Shown here: positions 53,935 to 64,000 of the stretch, in pieces
Layout: every line of letters starts with the position of its first letter
How positions within the stretch are numbered: position 1 is the first letter of the stretch
NCBI RefSeq assembly: GCF_000204055.1
Contig: NW_006768770.1
Location: 989,258 to 1,053,257 of the forward strand
Direction of reading: 5' to 3'
From: Melampsora larici-populina 98AG31
Lineage: Eukaryota; Basidiomycota; Pucciniomycetes; Pucciniales; Melampsoraceae
DNA: 64,000 nucleotides
Program-made: the position numbers and the translations under genes
Notes under the pieces: model-generated
The model's database searches: none
Told to the model about the DNA's origin: nothing
The model's input: the letters and a program-made list of their open reading frames with translations, nothing else

Positions 53935-56900
53935 CTATTCTACAACAATCACTTTAGCTTTTTTCCTCAATGAACTAGATTCGTCATCTTCATTCACAAT
54001 CACAACCTCTGAATCTTCCGATACATCTAAACTTTTTCTCTTATTAGAAACAGAGGTCGTAGGCTGAACGGTCTCAACGCTAGGAGTAGTATTAGATCTT
54101 TCATCACTCTCGTCAATCACTCCTCCAAAAAAGTCTTCATCAAGTTGTAAATTTAAATTTTCATCTCTTGTAGTTCCAGCTTGACTACTACTCAATTGAT
54201 TAACACCACCATCAGCTTCTGAATTCATCTCACCTAATCGTTGCTCATTTTCTTCCTGTTCTTCTACCTTCACTTTCACTTCTGCTTCCGCTTTCAACTT
54301 CTTCTCTTCCTCTTCCATCATCTTTCTCATCTTAGCTTCCTCTTCCTCTCTTTTCAATTTCATACGTGCTTTGTTTCTCATGGTCTCAAAGTGACAAGTA
54401 GCATGATAAACTACTTGTGTCGCTGTCGCTGTCTTCTTACCAGCTGAGATTGCATTTAACCAATAGTACTCTTCTTCATCCTGATCGAATTTCGTTTCAA
54501 ATCCTTCTCTACATATAGGACACGTTTTACTTGCCTCAGCTGGATCCGTAGGCCGAAGTACCATTTTTTGCTTTAGTTCCGCTGTCGTCTGTATTTGCGC
54601 GGCTTCGGCAATTTGAGCGGCCTCTTCTGATCCTGCCGCTAACTTATCGCCCTTCTTGCGTTCATGTTCAATACCAAAATCATGAGATTTCACCCAATCG
54701 GCTTCTGTGATGGCCCATGTACGTTGTTGAGCACGATTGGTCTGCTCTCGGGCGCGCCGCTGGAGACGGAAATGGGCATCAAGTTGAGCTGATGCTCGGG
54801 CTTCACCCGTGCGTCCATTCAAGAATCGTGATCCATCCTGGCGACAATACTGTGGTATTTTTCCATAAAGAACATCGGCAATGGTAGATGGATTGGCTCG
54901 ATTGATCGATGATGTAGTGAGTTCAATACCAAGACTGAGTACATATTCCTGATATTCAGTGACATTGGGATCTCCACCATCGTGACTGCTAGTAGAAGGA
55001 GAAGGACTGTGTCGAGGGACAGATAATTCGGCGGACTTCTCTCGACTAGAGCCTTCGCCTTGGTCTGACGGAACAATCAAAGTAGGCTGAGGATTGAGGG
55101 AGGCAAGGGCTGCAGCCAATGAATTGCTATCAAAAAAGCTCGGCACCTCTGCTGCACTTTCCACCGCCGGTAGAAGAGGTTGATGGGAGGTAACCACACC
55201 TTGCTGGTGTGCAGCGTTTTGGAGGAAGGCCGCGAGAGGGTTGTTTGAGCCGAGTGGTTGAGATTGAGCAGAAATGAGTTGATCCGGGTTTGCTACCGCT
55301 TGAAGGAGGATGTTTGGGTTTGAGGCGAAGAGTCTAGTCAGATTTGCTAGGGAGGTAGGGTCAGTCAGATCGACCATTGCTGGCTGAAGAGCGAGCGCTG
55401 GCGGCTGCGCCAAGGCTTCAATGGGCAGTTCGTGTTGAGCGTATTGGGATGGAGCGGCTTGAATCGGCAGTTCGTGTTGAGCATATTGGGCTGGAGCGGC
55501 TTCAATCGGCAGTTCGTGTTGAGGATATTGGGATGGATCGGCTTGAAGCGGAGGTGGAGTACTGGGCTTTAGTGGCTGTAGCTGTTGTCGAATCTCTTCC
55601 ACTTGATTTATTGTCAACTGTTGATTGGCAACTAATTGCTCGAGCTAATCAACAACGCATAGTGTCAGCTGACTCTTCGAGGCATAAGACGAGGAAAAGA
55701 TGAAAACAAACTTGTTGCAATGTAGCCATTTGCGTCAAATTAGCTTGGTCAGTTGGATAGCTATATGCGATGCGTTCCCGCTCGGCAAGGATTCTGCGTA
55801 GATCATATAGAATGCTGGCTTTTTCAGCAGGGGTGGCAACAGCTGGCTGCTGCTTCATCTACAAATAATTAGCATGTCGAGGAAAGTGCGTATACTGTAA
55901 GCTCGGGGAAGTCTAGCCACTGTGATATGAGAAAAATGAGACCCACCCCATTGAGGAATGCTTGACTGTCTAGCATATCCCCACCGTGTCTCCACCTCCC
56001 AAAGATTCCATCCTCAATACGTCGTTGGATATCAGCTCCAAAAAGTTCGGTGCCACGGGCTGAACCAGTTCGCCATGTGCCTAGCAATTCCTCGAATTTG
56101 ACCTGTGGTGCGTTATAAAGGTAGGAAATGTACCCCAGCAGATTTAAATGAGAGCAAGAGACAAAGTGGCACAATTCAGTAACAGCTCATGGAATTGAGG
56201 AGAAACTAGCTCTAGACAACATAAGTTGAAGGAAAAGGGAAATGATCTTGACCTTTGCAATACCATCAACTTCTTCTACATCACGATAGGCGCTCAGAAA
56301 TAGCCTTTCCATAAACGGTTTGAATAACTCAGGGTAAGGGTGACCAAGGTTCTTGCAGATCGAGTCGATAACATAAAAAGCCACTAATCGGTGTGCTGGA
56401 TGACTCTACAAAACAAAAAAGAGCAAAACAAAAAAAGAGAGAAAGGCGCAGGAAAAAACTTGGTCAATGACTCGCAACATAGATGCTCGTATTCACTGTC
56501 TCATCTTCATCATCAGTGGGGTCTCTGGTTGGATAAAGCGTCTGGTGACCGGGCTCAGTAACTTGTATAAGTAAGTATTGAGAAAAAAGGCCGCGAAAGA
56601 GTGCTTAGTGGGTCGACAGCAAGAATGGCGTTGATGAGGCAACTCGCAAACCAGCAATGAATAGGTAAGATTTGATACCAAACAAAGATCCAGACATCAG
56701 AAGAAGCCTGCTAATGATGTGACCACAAGGGCCAATAGTAGTATAGGAGGAAGATGGTCGAGAGTAGCTTGTAGTGGATGATTTGATAGAGTTGTCGAAA
56801 GAGGTCGAGGAGGGGGGGTTTGTTCAAGTTGTGCAAAAAAGGAGTGATGAAATCGAAACAAATAAAAGTGAAGTGTAAGGTAAAGAGGATTCCGATGATT

Positions 56901-58057
56901 CGAGAGGACCGCAGAGAAAAAGTAAACAAGAAAAAATAAAAAAAGCTGTCTAGTTTGAAAAGCAGAGAGAAAGTGAAGAGATTCTGGTCGGTAAACAGAC
57001 ACGAGCTCTACGATACTATTCATGATGGTCAAATCTTTTCTTCTCTTTAGCTTGAATGAGTTTCTGTGTTTTTTTCCACAAAATGAATGGTTTGCGAGTG
57101 AAGTAGCAAGGCTATGAGATGATGGCTCCAACAACTAGAGCTACATACAAATTCGAGAAGCAGCAAGCATACAACAAAGAGCAGACGACGATGTCGAATC
57201 CAACACCAGCCCGTCATCAATCAATCAAACATACGATAAGGTAACAAGTGAACAAGAAACACCCAGGAGGCGGAAGAAGCCGGAAAAGAAGACCATAGTC
57301 GGTTAAGCAAAATGGAAAACAGATATCAGCAAGGGAAGCAGTTCGTCAAAATCATATTTATGTTGAGACCGGAGGGCTTACCTGAGTGAGTTCATCATTC
57401 TCGTCACCATTTTCACAATTAACAACAATCTCAATGATTGAATGTTTTCAAGAGTCAAGACTGATACGAGAGATTCCAACAAGATGTGCAGAACGAAAAG
57501 ATCGTTGGAGCACGTCCATTCAAGCTCTCATAGGAGTTTACGGTTGGCACGGCAAACAAATCGCTGGGAGTGATCGAGAGACGCTAGCCTGGCAGTTCGT
57601 TCCCACTGATCCCTAACTGACGCTTACCAACCCAATACCTAGAGACCCCTGATGATGAAAGAAAGAGAGAAGAAAATAAACTTACATCACGAATATGTTG
57701 ATCAATATCTTTGACAATAAAGGGTGACATCCGATGTTGATAAACGCTAGCCAGAGTGGTCAGATCATTGATGATATACTTATTGTTGTGTCGAAGTTGT
57801 TGAAGACCAAACTGAAAGAATTGACGGAATTCGGTCACATCGTAGCCAATGGAAGGAGGTGGCATGGGTAAACCTTGCATCTGAGGCACTTCTGGATAAG
57901 CTGAAGCGGAAGGAAGTTGTTTCGGTTGAGTTTGGTAGTGAGACTGAGGTGAAGTATGATCCAATCGATTAGAATAGTGACCAGCCATAGGTTGATTGGC
58001 GGGAGGAAAGACAGGTGCGGTAACGGGGTATGAATACCCAGTCATGGCTCCGTTCAT
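53935..58057 (-). CDS. PCF11: Pcf11-like mRNA 3'-end cleavage / transcription termination factor
   Basis: Component of the cleavage factor that couples RNA polymerase II CTD phosphorylated on Ser2 to 3'-end processing and termination in the nucleus. Exons about 58057-57686, 56405-56258, 56102-55955, 55858-55710 and 55645-53935, roughly 850 residues. A CTD-interacting domain starts near residue 70 (FRQFFQFGLQQLRHNNKYII) and continues across the long first intron with SHPAHRLVAFYVIDSICKN and a third piece ending VKFEELLGTWRTG. After it come a coiled-coil/Gln-rich part, a 14-residue repeat (SQYAQHELPIEAAP, three copies), a Ser-rich region and a C-terminal zinc finger CPICREGFETKFDQDEEEYY with VVYHATCH, matching the conserved Pcf11 finger next to a WVKS-type motif (ADWVKSHDFG). 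An acidic tail with KRKSLDVSEDSE and KKAKV follows. The start codon gives the usual short tail before the CID. Confidence 0.88.
55415..55540 (-). repeat. 42-bp tandem repeat within Pcf11 (3 copies)
   Basis: Three in-frame 42-bp units encode 14-residue repeats of the type SQYAQHELPIEAAP in a Pro/Gln-rich linker. Unit length is a multiple of three, so copy-number change would not break the gene. Confidence 0.9.
56406..57685 (-). other. Unusually long first intron of Pcf11 (1,280 bp)
   Basis: Starts GTAAGTTTATTT at 57685 and ends TTTTGTAG at 56406. Flanking exon text joins the CTD-interacting domain without a gap, so this is one intron, while others in this gene are near 50-160 bp. The inside is pyrimidine-rich on the minus strand, with short frames but no recognised domain and no clear terminal repeats. 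Confidence 0.65.
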
Positions 58058-59677
58058 AATGTGATTGAAAATTTATTTCGAAGTTTAGATTGTAATGATA
58101 TGGTAAGAGTGATCCTGAGCGATCTAAGAGGAATTGACAAGAGACTGTAAGAAAGTAAGAGTCGGTGATGATAGGGAACTTGAAGTGGTTGGTAGTTGGA
58201 TTGATAAACGATATCGAAAGGTGATATGGGAAGATTGAAATATTTATTCCGGTCGATTGGGAAAAAGGAAGTTAAATGAACAAAAGCTGTCAAATTTTCA
58301 AACAAAGAGATTGAATTGTCCCACGTAGCGTTTGTATTGGTGGTAAAGGAGAAATGAAAAACTGAAAAAACTCATCGATTAAATCCAATTCAAAAAAGAA
58401 ATCAATACAGAGCCTAAACTCGATTTAAGCATATTCTATACAGACCATGCACAGACACCAGTTCAGCCATTCATGTCAGAATGCCTGTATTTGTAATACG
58501 TGACCCCAATTCCAATCTGTGCCCCGGCTCGCCAAAACCCTCGAAAACCTTCAAAAACCTTCTAATTTCGTCACTCTGATCTTGAGCTTAGCTAAGGGGA
58601 CTTAAAAGTTAGGGGGCTTAAGTAAGCAAACTTAACGAAAGTCCCTCGTATTCTGAGCTGTACTGGCCGCTCAAACGAGGAAGTAAGCAGCAAGCTTGTC
58701 ACAATCACAGGGCACAGAGTCACGCATGATCGCACCCGACTCATTAGCATTAGTGAGGGTACAACACAGAAACAAATCCCATCCAAATAAAACACCATAG
58801 ATAAGACTGATAAAATAGTAAGCATATCAATCGGACCCGTTGATAAGGATGCAGAAATGAACATCAATGGTACAGCTGATAGGAAAAGCAAAGATGTCTT
58901 TCATAGCTTTCTATTGGCATGGAACTCAAATGACCTGCATCATTAATTTCTCAAGTTTTACTCAAGTTTTACGTAGACAACCACATAAACTAGGTGCTTT
59001 CTGAGAACGATCCTACTCATATAGCTGCTGATAGCTTTGGACCGCGGCAGAGTGACTAAAGAAAAGCAGTCACCCGTTAGTCCGTGAAGATGGGGTGTGA
59101 TATTCTTTGAGTCGTCTTATCTTGCATCACCGAGACAGAGAGATGCATACATTCCGACACAAAGCAGAACTTACAGTAGTAGTCACTGATACGTGAATGT
59201 ATAGGACGAGGACTTGAGATCATGGCAGGGTAATCATATAGGGATAAAGAATCGCCTGTTGGAAGGTGAATGTAAAAAGTCCTCATATGAGTTATGTAAT
59301 GTGGACCAGGCCCCTTACAAACAAAATCTCCAATGATAGGTTCGTACGCAGCATACAAGCTTGTGGCTATGATTGTCGACTCCTGGAGACTGAGTACAGA
59401 ATCATCGTTGAAAGTCGAAAAACAAGAAGAGATACAATACGAAGGAGAATAATGCCGGATGAAGCGTGCTCAGCAAAAATGGTGATAGCTTATAAGTTTC
59501 TCACAATAGACAAGATGAATGATCAAAGGTATACATGCAGATGAACAGGTTTGCTTGGATGTATCCAAACTACTCTCGACACCTGATTGGACATAAGAGT
59601 TAGTTGGACCCAGACTATCTTCTTCAGTTTCTAGAGAATCATCACCGTAGTACTACAATCCGATATGATCATCAGAT
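58058..59677. other. Intergenic region between Pcf11 and the GH5 gene
   Basis: Includes the Pcf11 promoter/leader (58058-58350) and a G+C-richer repeat-like piece at 58500-58690 with short similarity to the hairpin at 49719. A 93-codon minus-strand frame at 59358-59077 has no recognised domain and is not called. Confidence 0.4.
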
Positions 59678-61149
59678 TTAAGAGCTTGAGCCAGAGGCCA
59701 GGGATCTTTTCATTGCTTCCAAGTTAATCTGATCCTTCCAATTATTTCCCTGTACAAAGAGAATAAATCAGTCAAAGTGCGTAAACCATCACAAACACTC
59801 GATATACGGGCTTAATGAGTCAACGAACCTCTTTGACAGTAATCACCAGCGTAGAATCCTAGCGATGGTATGTCGTCAGCTCCAGGATATAAAATCGAAA
59901 TTACAGACGACTTACTGCTGAAAAGGGTCCACCGCCCCACAGTAGGGCTCCAATGAAGGTAGGAAATTCCTATAAACGAGTCATAACAAGAAGGCGTTAT
60001 GTAAGTAATACTGTCGAGAGTTTACAAAGGAAACGTACTTACATTGTTGACTGCTTTGACAAACTTGTAGATAAAGTCGCTGCAGGATTGACTGTTGCCA
60101 CCACCTGTCTCTGTAACTATTGCTTGTTGACCATCGCGTTTTAGTAAGGCAGCGACCGAAGTGATCTCATCAGGATGATATTGAGTGCATTCCTTGTGAG
60201 CCCCAGATCCATCGACATCAAGGTACTGTAGGTAAAGAAGAAACATAATCAGATCCATCTGTTTGAAAAAATAACGGAACATAGGTCACAAACTTGATGA
60301 ATATCGAAAATCAAGCCAGTTTTTGTGCCATCTGGGTTCTTGACTGCCGACATCCCATTGTTATAATCATTGGCAAAGGTTGCAAAATGCATCCAGTAGT
60401 TCCCAGGCAGAAGGATAGTGTTAGATGCACCCTGCTGTCGGATTGCAGTTACAACCAGTTGAACTACTCCGATCCACGTTTTGCTGTCCACATCGTGAGG
60501 CTCGTTCATCAAGCCAAAGAACACATTGGTCTGCTCTTTGAAATGACTTGCTACTTTGCTCCACATATCTGCTAAGGATTCTGCACTTAGGTCACTCTGA
60601 CCAACAATCTTTCCATCACGTCTAGCGTACTGCAATTGAATGACGTAGAAATATTCAAAGTCTGATAAGTTGTCCCTCAGATATTTGACAAAACATGTGA
60701 GAAAAAGATCAAGGACAGGTCACGCACGTTGTGGAGATCAATGATAACATGTGCTCCTAAGCCGAGAGTGTATTCCACATACTTAACCAAGAGTCCAAGA
60801 TAATTTGCGTCTAGATCTCCATTGATTTGTGGCTGGAAAAATCGAATAAAAATTCAGCAAACCCACTTGTTAACGTTTCATCAGACATGAAAGCCTTGCT
60901 TCAGATCATATTCACCTGAATGTATTGCCAACCGAAGGGAATACGGATGACGTTCATCCCAACACTGACGAAATGTTGAATTTGATCAAATTCTGGTGAA
61001 TTGTAGTTTCCGATTGACGTTCCATTGATGTCAATGCCAAACTCTAGTCCTGCAACATTGACTCCATTTAAACGTGGTACGGAGGCTGCCCCCCAGATAG
61101 ACCGACAGCTGGCAGCAAAGAAGAGGAAAATCGCCAACTTGGTAGTCAT
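59678..61149 (-). CDS. Secreted GH5 (subfamily 5-like) endo-beta-1,4-glucanase
   Basis: Predicted extracellular cellulase hydrolysing beta-1,4-glucan with retention. About 337 residues in seven exons (61149-60917, 60832-60728, 60629-60294, 60223-60041, 59970-59917, 59858-59829 and 59749-59678). A signal peptide MTTKLAIFLFFAASCRSIWG starts the protein. GVNVAGLEFG and VIRIPFGWQY open the barrel. The acid/base glutamate is E156 in LMNEPHD, the nucleophile E264 in IVTETGGGN. IFDIHQYLDVDGSGAHKEC carries the conserved His and Cys of this subfamily, and LLWGGGPF ends the active site. No cellulose-binding module is present. Further in-frame ATGs at 61167 and 61173 are less likely starts, as the signal peptide then begins late. 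Its neighbours are housekeeping genes. For a plant-associated fungus it would act on host cell walls, which is inference. Confidence 0.9.
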
Positions 61150-62422
61150 CTGCACATTAACAATCATGATCAAGGTGAGTTTTGTACGTTGAGTAAACTG
61201 TTAAGATGTCTGGACGCAAATGAAGGATAATGAAAGCGGAGGGCAAAAGGGAGAATGAAGTTGAGAAAAACCAGCTTTTAAAGACTTCATTTGGTCATAA
61301 GGAAATTTGGTTTGTAGTGCTTTGGGGTGTCCAGACAAAGCTGTTACGGTGAGATATCCATGTAGCAATTTATAGATTTAATATCATGCGTGGGAGGATG
61401 TCTGTCACACCGGGCTCGCTGAAGTTTGAACACCGATGCGCTGAGCCTGGATGTCGTCCCCCCGCTGTCGTAGAATTACTTATGTCAGTTTTGTAAATTT
61501 GAACAACTGCACAGGTCATCTCCCGACGTTCTCTCATCATTTCAAACACAATTACTCATGATGTGAAATTTAACAAAGACCACTGGACCAGGCTCAGTTT
61601 CCTGGATTTCAATTTTTGTTATAAGTATTGCTATTTTTAGTGTTTTGTCGAGAAATGATACTTCTTTTTGAGGATTTTTCATGTTTGCATGTTGAAATTC
61701 GAAAGATGATTAATTTTTCACTTTGATCGTGCGCAGTCCCATCAAAGACAAAAATAGTTCTTCATCGTCGTACGGTGTACCTCACACACTTTCTGTGAGG
61801 CTCAACGTCATCTACACAGCCGACGATATATGAAGTAGGTCAATGGATGTCCTTACGAATAATCTCACATGAGGCTCACGCTCACTTAAAGATCAAAGAA
61901 TGTTTAAACAGGCCACCATCACAATTGACTATCTTCAATTATTTACCAAGATCAGACAAATGATCAAGATTGATTGATCTTGTGCATATATTTTGACCAT
62001 TCCTGAAATTATTCCTAAACTAAACAAATCATTTCATTGGCCAAGGTTGTGATAACAGCTTATAATATACGTAGTGAGTGATAAAGGAAAGTCATTTTAT
62101 GGTCACATTGGTAAGTTGCGATATAAAGGGTATTGATAAATTACACAAAAGAACTCTCTAGACCATGAACCGAGTACATGTTTGCAATTGTCAATCCAAA
62201 ATAGTCATTAGAAAGTTTATAGAGTTTTTGCAGATCACGTGATCAATCGAAGGTATTGAAAAGATATGAAAACAAATAAGATACATAAATGGAAATTGCA
62301 GTAAAAAAGAAAAGATGACACTTTGCTAGAAAAAAACAAAGTATCACAGTAATGATGATAAGAATAACGAAGCACATCTTCATTATATAAAGTGATTCTT
62401 CATGATGCGTTTGTTAAGATCT
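61150..62422. other. Intergenic region
   Basis: Promoter side of the GH5 gene and 3' side of the Pop7-like gene. AT-rich. It contains an imperfect palindromic pair around TGAGGCTC/GTGTGAGGT-type text (about 61780-61880). No gene seen. Confidence 0.4.
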
Positions 62423-63389
62423 TCATTTTTCAGTTTTTGATTTTTTTGACTTTTTGGATGACTTCTTTTCATTTGACTGATTTTTGTTCGTACTACTATT
62501 AGGGAACAATTGAGATGCAAGACTTGGTTGAGAAGTTTTAAGTGAGATGATTAAATCGATTTCAATTGATGCTTGCATTCGAGTTTGATAAATCAAATCT
62601 TGATCATCTTGATTCTATAATCGAGCCAGATTTTCAAAAACCATCAGTACAAAAAGATCATCAATTTGTTTAAATTCAAAAATTTCAAAACTGACATCAA
62701 CCAAAGAGAATGATGTGATTGAATTGGAATTGACTAACTTCTGTTTCAGGTTGAATCTCATCCCCTACAACCACGGTACCCGTCTTTACTTTTTTAACCA
62801 AAGAACATCCATCACTCAATTTCAAATTATGTTCAATAGCCATTGCAAGAGACAAAGCCATCGAAATAGCCGATCCCATAGCCAAAAGTTTAATCTGACC
62901 ATTCTTTCTAGATTGAAAGTGTTGAATAGCGTTTTTTAAATAAACACTAAATGAGATTCGTCGAGTGATAGCTAAGACAAGATCAGGTACTACGTAATTC
63001 GGTTCAACTCGACTAGATGGCATTCCTCCCATTCGATGACCACTCATCATGATTTTTGGAGGTCTTTTTTTGACTAGATCGGCATTTTGAGATAATTGAC
63101 CAAGTTTATGTATCACACCTAAATGATGACCACGTTTTCGTTTCTTGTCAGATTTTTTGGATTTTTCATTACTAGTAGATATACTTTGAATGTTTGTAGA
63201 TTCTTCATTTTGAGTTTTTTCAGGAGAAGGAAGTTGTGCATTTTGAGATTTTCTAGGTAATTTGAGTTGAGAGATTATATCTTTGATGGCTAAATCTACA
63301 TCCGAAGTGATTTGAAGTAATGTTTGAGATGGATGAGTATGAGTTGATTCGATTTGATTGTTAACTTTAGAACTTGTGCTACAATCCAT
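62423..63389 (-). CDS. Alba-fold RNase P/MRP subunit, Pop7/Rpp20-like
   Basis: Two exons (63389-62739 and 62614-62423), 280 residues. RNase P/MRP subunits of this fold help process tRNA and rRNA precursors in the nucleus. After a Ser/Lys-rich N-terminus (KSKKSDKKRKRGHHLG) comes the Alba-like domain at about 110-240: the basic RPPKIMMSGHRMGG, SFSVYLKNAIQHF (strand-helix), IKLLAMGSAISMALSLAMAI (the typical G-x-A-I helix), KTGTVVVGDEIQPE, and exon 2 with TRMQASIEIDLII, the last strand. A basic tail SSKKSKKSKTEK ends it. ATG at 63389 is chosen because upstream in-frame codons lie in the divergent promoter. Rpp25/Pop6 or another Alba protein is the main alternative. Confidence 0.6.
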
Positions 63390-63642
63390 GATGGTCTTTA
63401 TAGTGCGTTGAGAGTTAACAAGCAAATCAAAAACCACACTCAACATCAGACTCACTCGGACCGTAACAAACCCCGAGTGAAAGTGACCCGCGCCTGAAGG
63501 AAGTTGTGAACCCGTTGAGCGCGACTTTCTTCGATCGGGTATCTGGCTCTCAACGATTCTCGTGGTCTCACTGTCTTCAACTTGGCCAACTTCTTTCTCA
63601 ACTTCAACTCCAGAATCAATCTCATTCTCAGTTCGAAAAAAA
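63390..63642. promoter_or_regulatory. Short bidirectional promoter
   Basis: 253 bp separate two divergent start codons (63389 minus, 63643 plus), so both transcripts must start here. No specific factor site was recognised. Confidence 0.55.
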
Positions 63643-64000
63643 ATGACAGAAAGGTTAACTGCAAGAGACCGAATGACATGGGATAACTTATTAGATCTAG
63701 AACCCATCGACATCTCTCGTCAAGCAAAAAGTCTCTTTCAAAAAGCTCAAAGTAAATTATCAGTAGGATCGGGTCATCAGATCACTGGAATCAGTGGTAA
63801 TGATCGTGCATTAGCTTGCTTATCTCTCTTGCTAGTCAAGTAAGTTGATATCTTTTTAAGACATTGTGTTAATCGATTGGAGTCTTTTTTTACTGATTCA
63901 CTTGGTATACTATAAACGTAGGTCTAGATTATCACCTACAGAGAAAAAAGAAATCGAAACAGCTCTTCAACGTAGATCAGGAGTAGCACCTAAGATCTTT
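63643..64000 (+). CDS. 5' part of a gene, possibly origin recognition complex subunit 6 (truncated by window end)
   Basis: Exon 1 is 63643-63839 and ends at a GTAAGT donor. Exon 2 starts at 63922 after GTAG and is open to the window end, giving 92 residues so far. The start (MTERLTARDRMTWDNLLDLE) is the first ATG after a purine run. The region SRQAKSLFQKAQSKL and then NDRALACLSLLLVKSRL looks helical and resembles the cyclin-box-like N-terminal domain of Orc6 (a polar helix, then a conserved small-residue/Cys helix), which is weak evidence. ORC subunit 6 helps load the replicative helicase at origins. It is incomplete, so the family is not certain. Confidence 0.35.

Noticed and set aside
59077..59358. 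93-codon minus-strand frame between Pcf11 and GH5
   Set aside because: No recognised motif and no supporting start or splice context. It could be a small gene but cannot be supported.
1..64000. tRNA and rRNA genes
   Set aside because: A reading for box A/B-like and GGTTC-type tRNA arms found only isolated matches inside coding or repeat DNA. No complete cloverleaf and no rRNA text was recognised.

Overview
The window looks like a repeat-rich basidiomycete nuclear genome. A rust fungus (Pucciniales) is the best guess, but this rests on style rather than on a marker gene: AT-rich DNA, many short GT-AG introns, dense layers of nested transposons, and a GH5_5-type cellulase. There is no bacterial gene organisation.

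Layout. 1-2.5 kb: a spliced FAD-dependent aromatic-ring monooxygenase with a foldback repeat in one intron. 3.5-16.1 kb: an old minus-strand LINE split by three separate insertions: a 1,007-bp solo LTR, a complete 6,981-bp Ty3/gypsy element with LTRs identical by eye, and a 700-bp solo LTR holding a 191-bp tandem repeat. Each insertion has a 5-bp target-site duplication, and at the last and at the Ty3 site removing the insert rejoins the LINE reading frame. 16.7-21.1 kb: a hAT transposon with an apparently complete spliced transposase. 21.2-23.3 kb: a decayed DDE_3 (Tc1/mariner-like) transposase split by a second copy of the 1-kb solo LTR. 24-26.3 kb: an unrecognised multi-exon gene broken by a frameshift and a MITE. 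28-30.9 kb: a large, probably intact unrecognised gene with a charged middle. 31.8-34.1 kb: a third, diverged solo LTR and a hAT relic.

34.8-47.4 kb is the most unusual part. It is a 12.6-kb DNA transposon with 71-bp terminal inverted repeats and a perfect 8-bp target duplication, encoding a spliced transposase of about 1,240 residues that resembles the P-element/THAP9 superfamily. A tyrosine-recombinase retrotransposon (DIRS group: Gag, RT/RNase H with an intron, recombinase) sits inside it. A 398-bp MITE with the same termini lies 1.5 kb downstream. 48-49.8 kb holds interleaved repeats and a perfect 35-bp-arm hairpin.

50.4-64 kb returns to host genes: a spliced, probable multi-pass membrane protein (with a 93-bp TA-flanked MITE), the mRNA 3'-end processing factor Pcf11, a secreted GH5_5 endoglucanase, an Alba-fold Pop7/Rpp20-like RNase P/MRP subunit, and the 5' part of a divergent gene that may be Orc6. 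The host genes show no evident shared pathway. What the window mainly records is successive transposition into older elements, introns and one host exon. Exon borders were read by eye from GT-AG sites and frame continuity, and no database search was possible.
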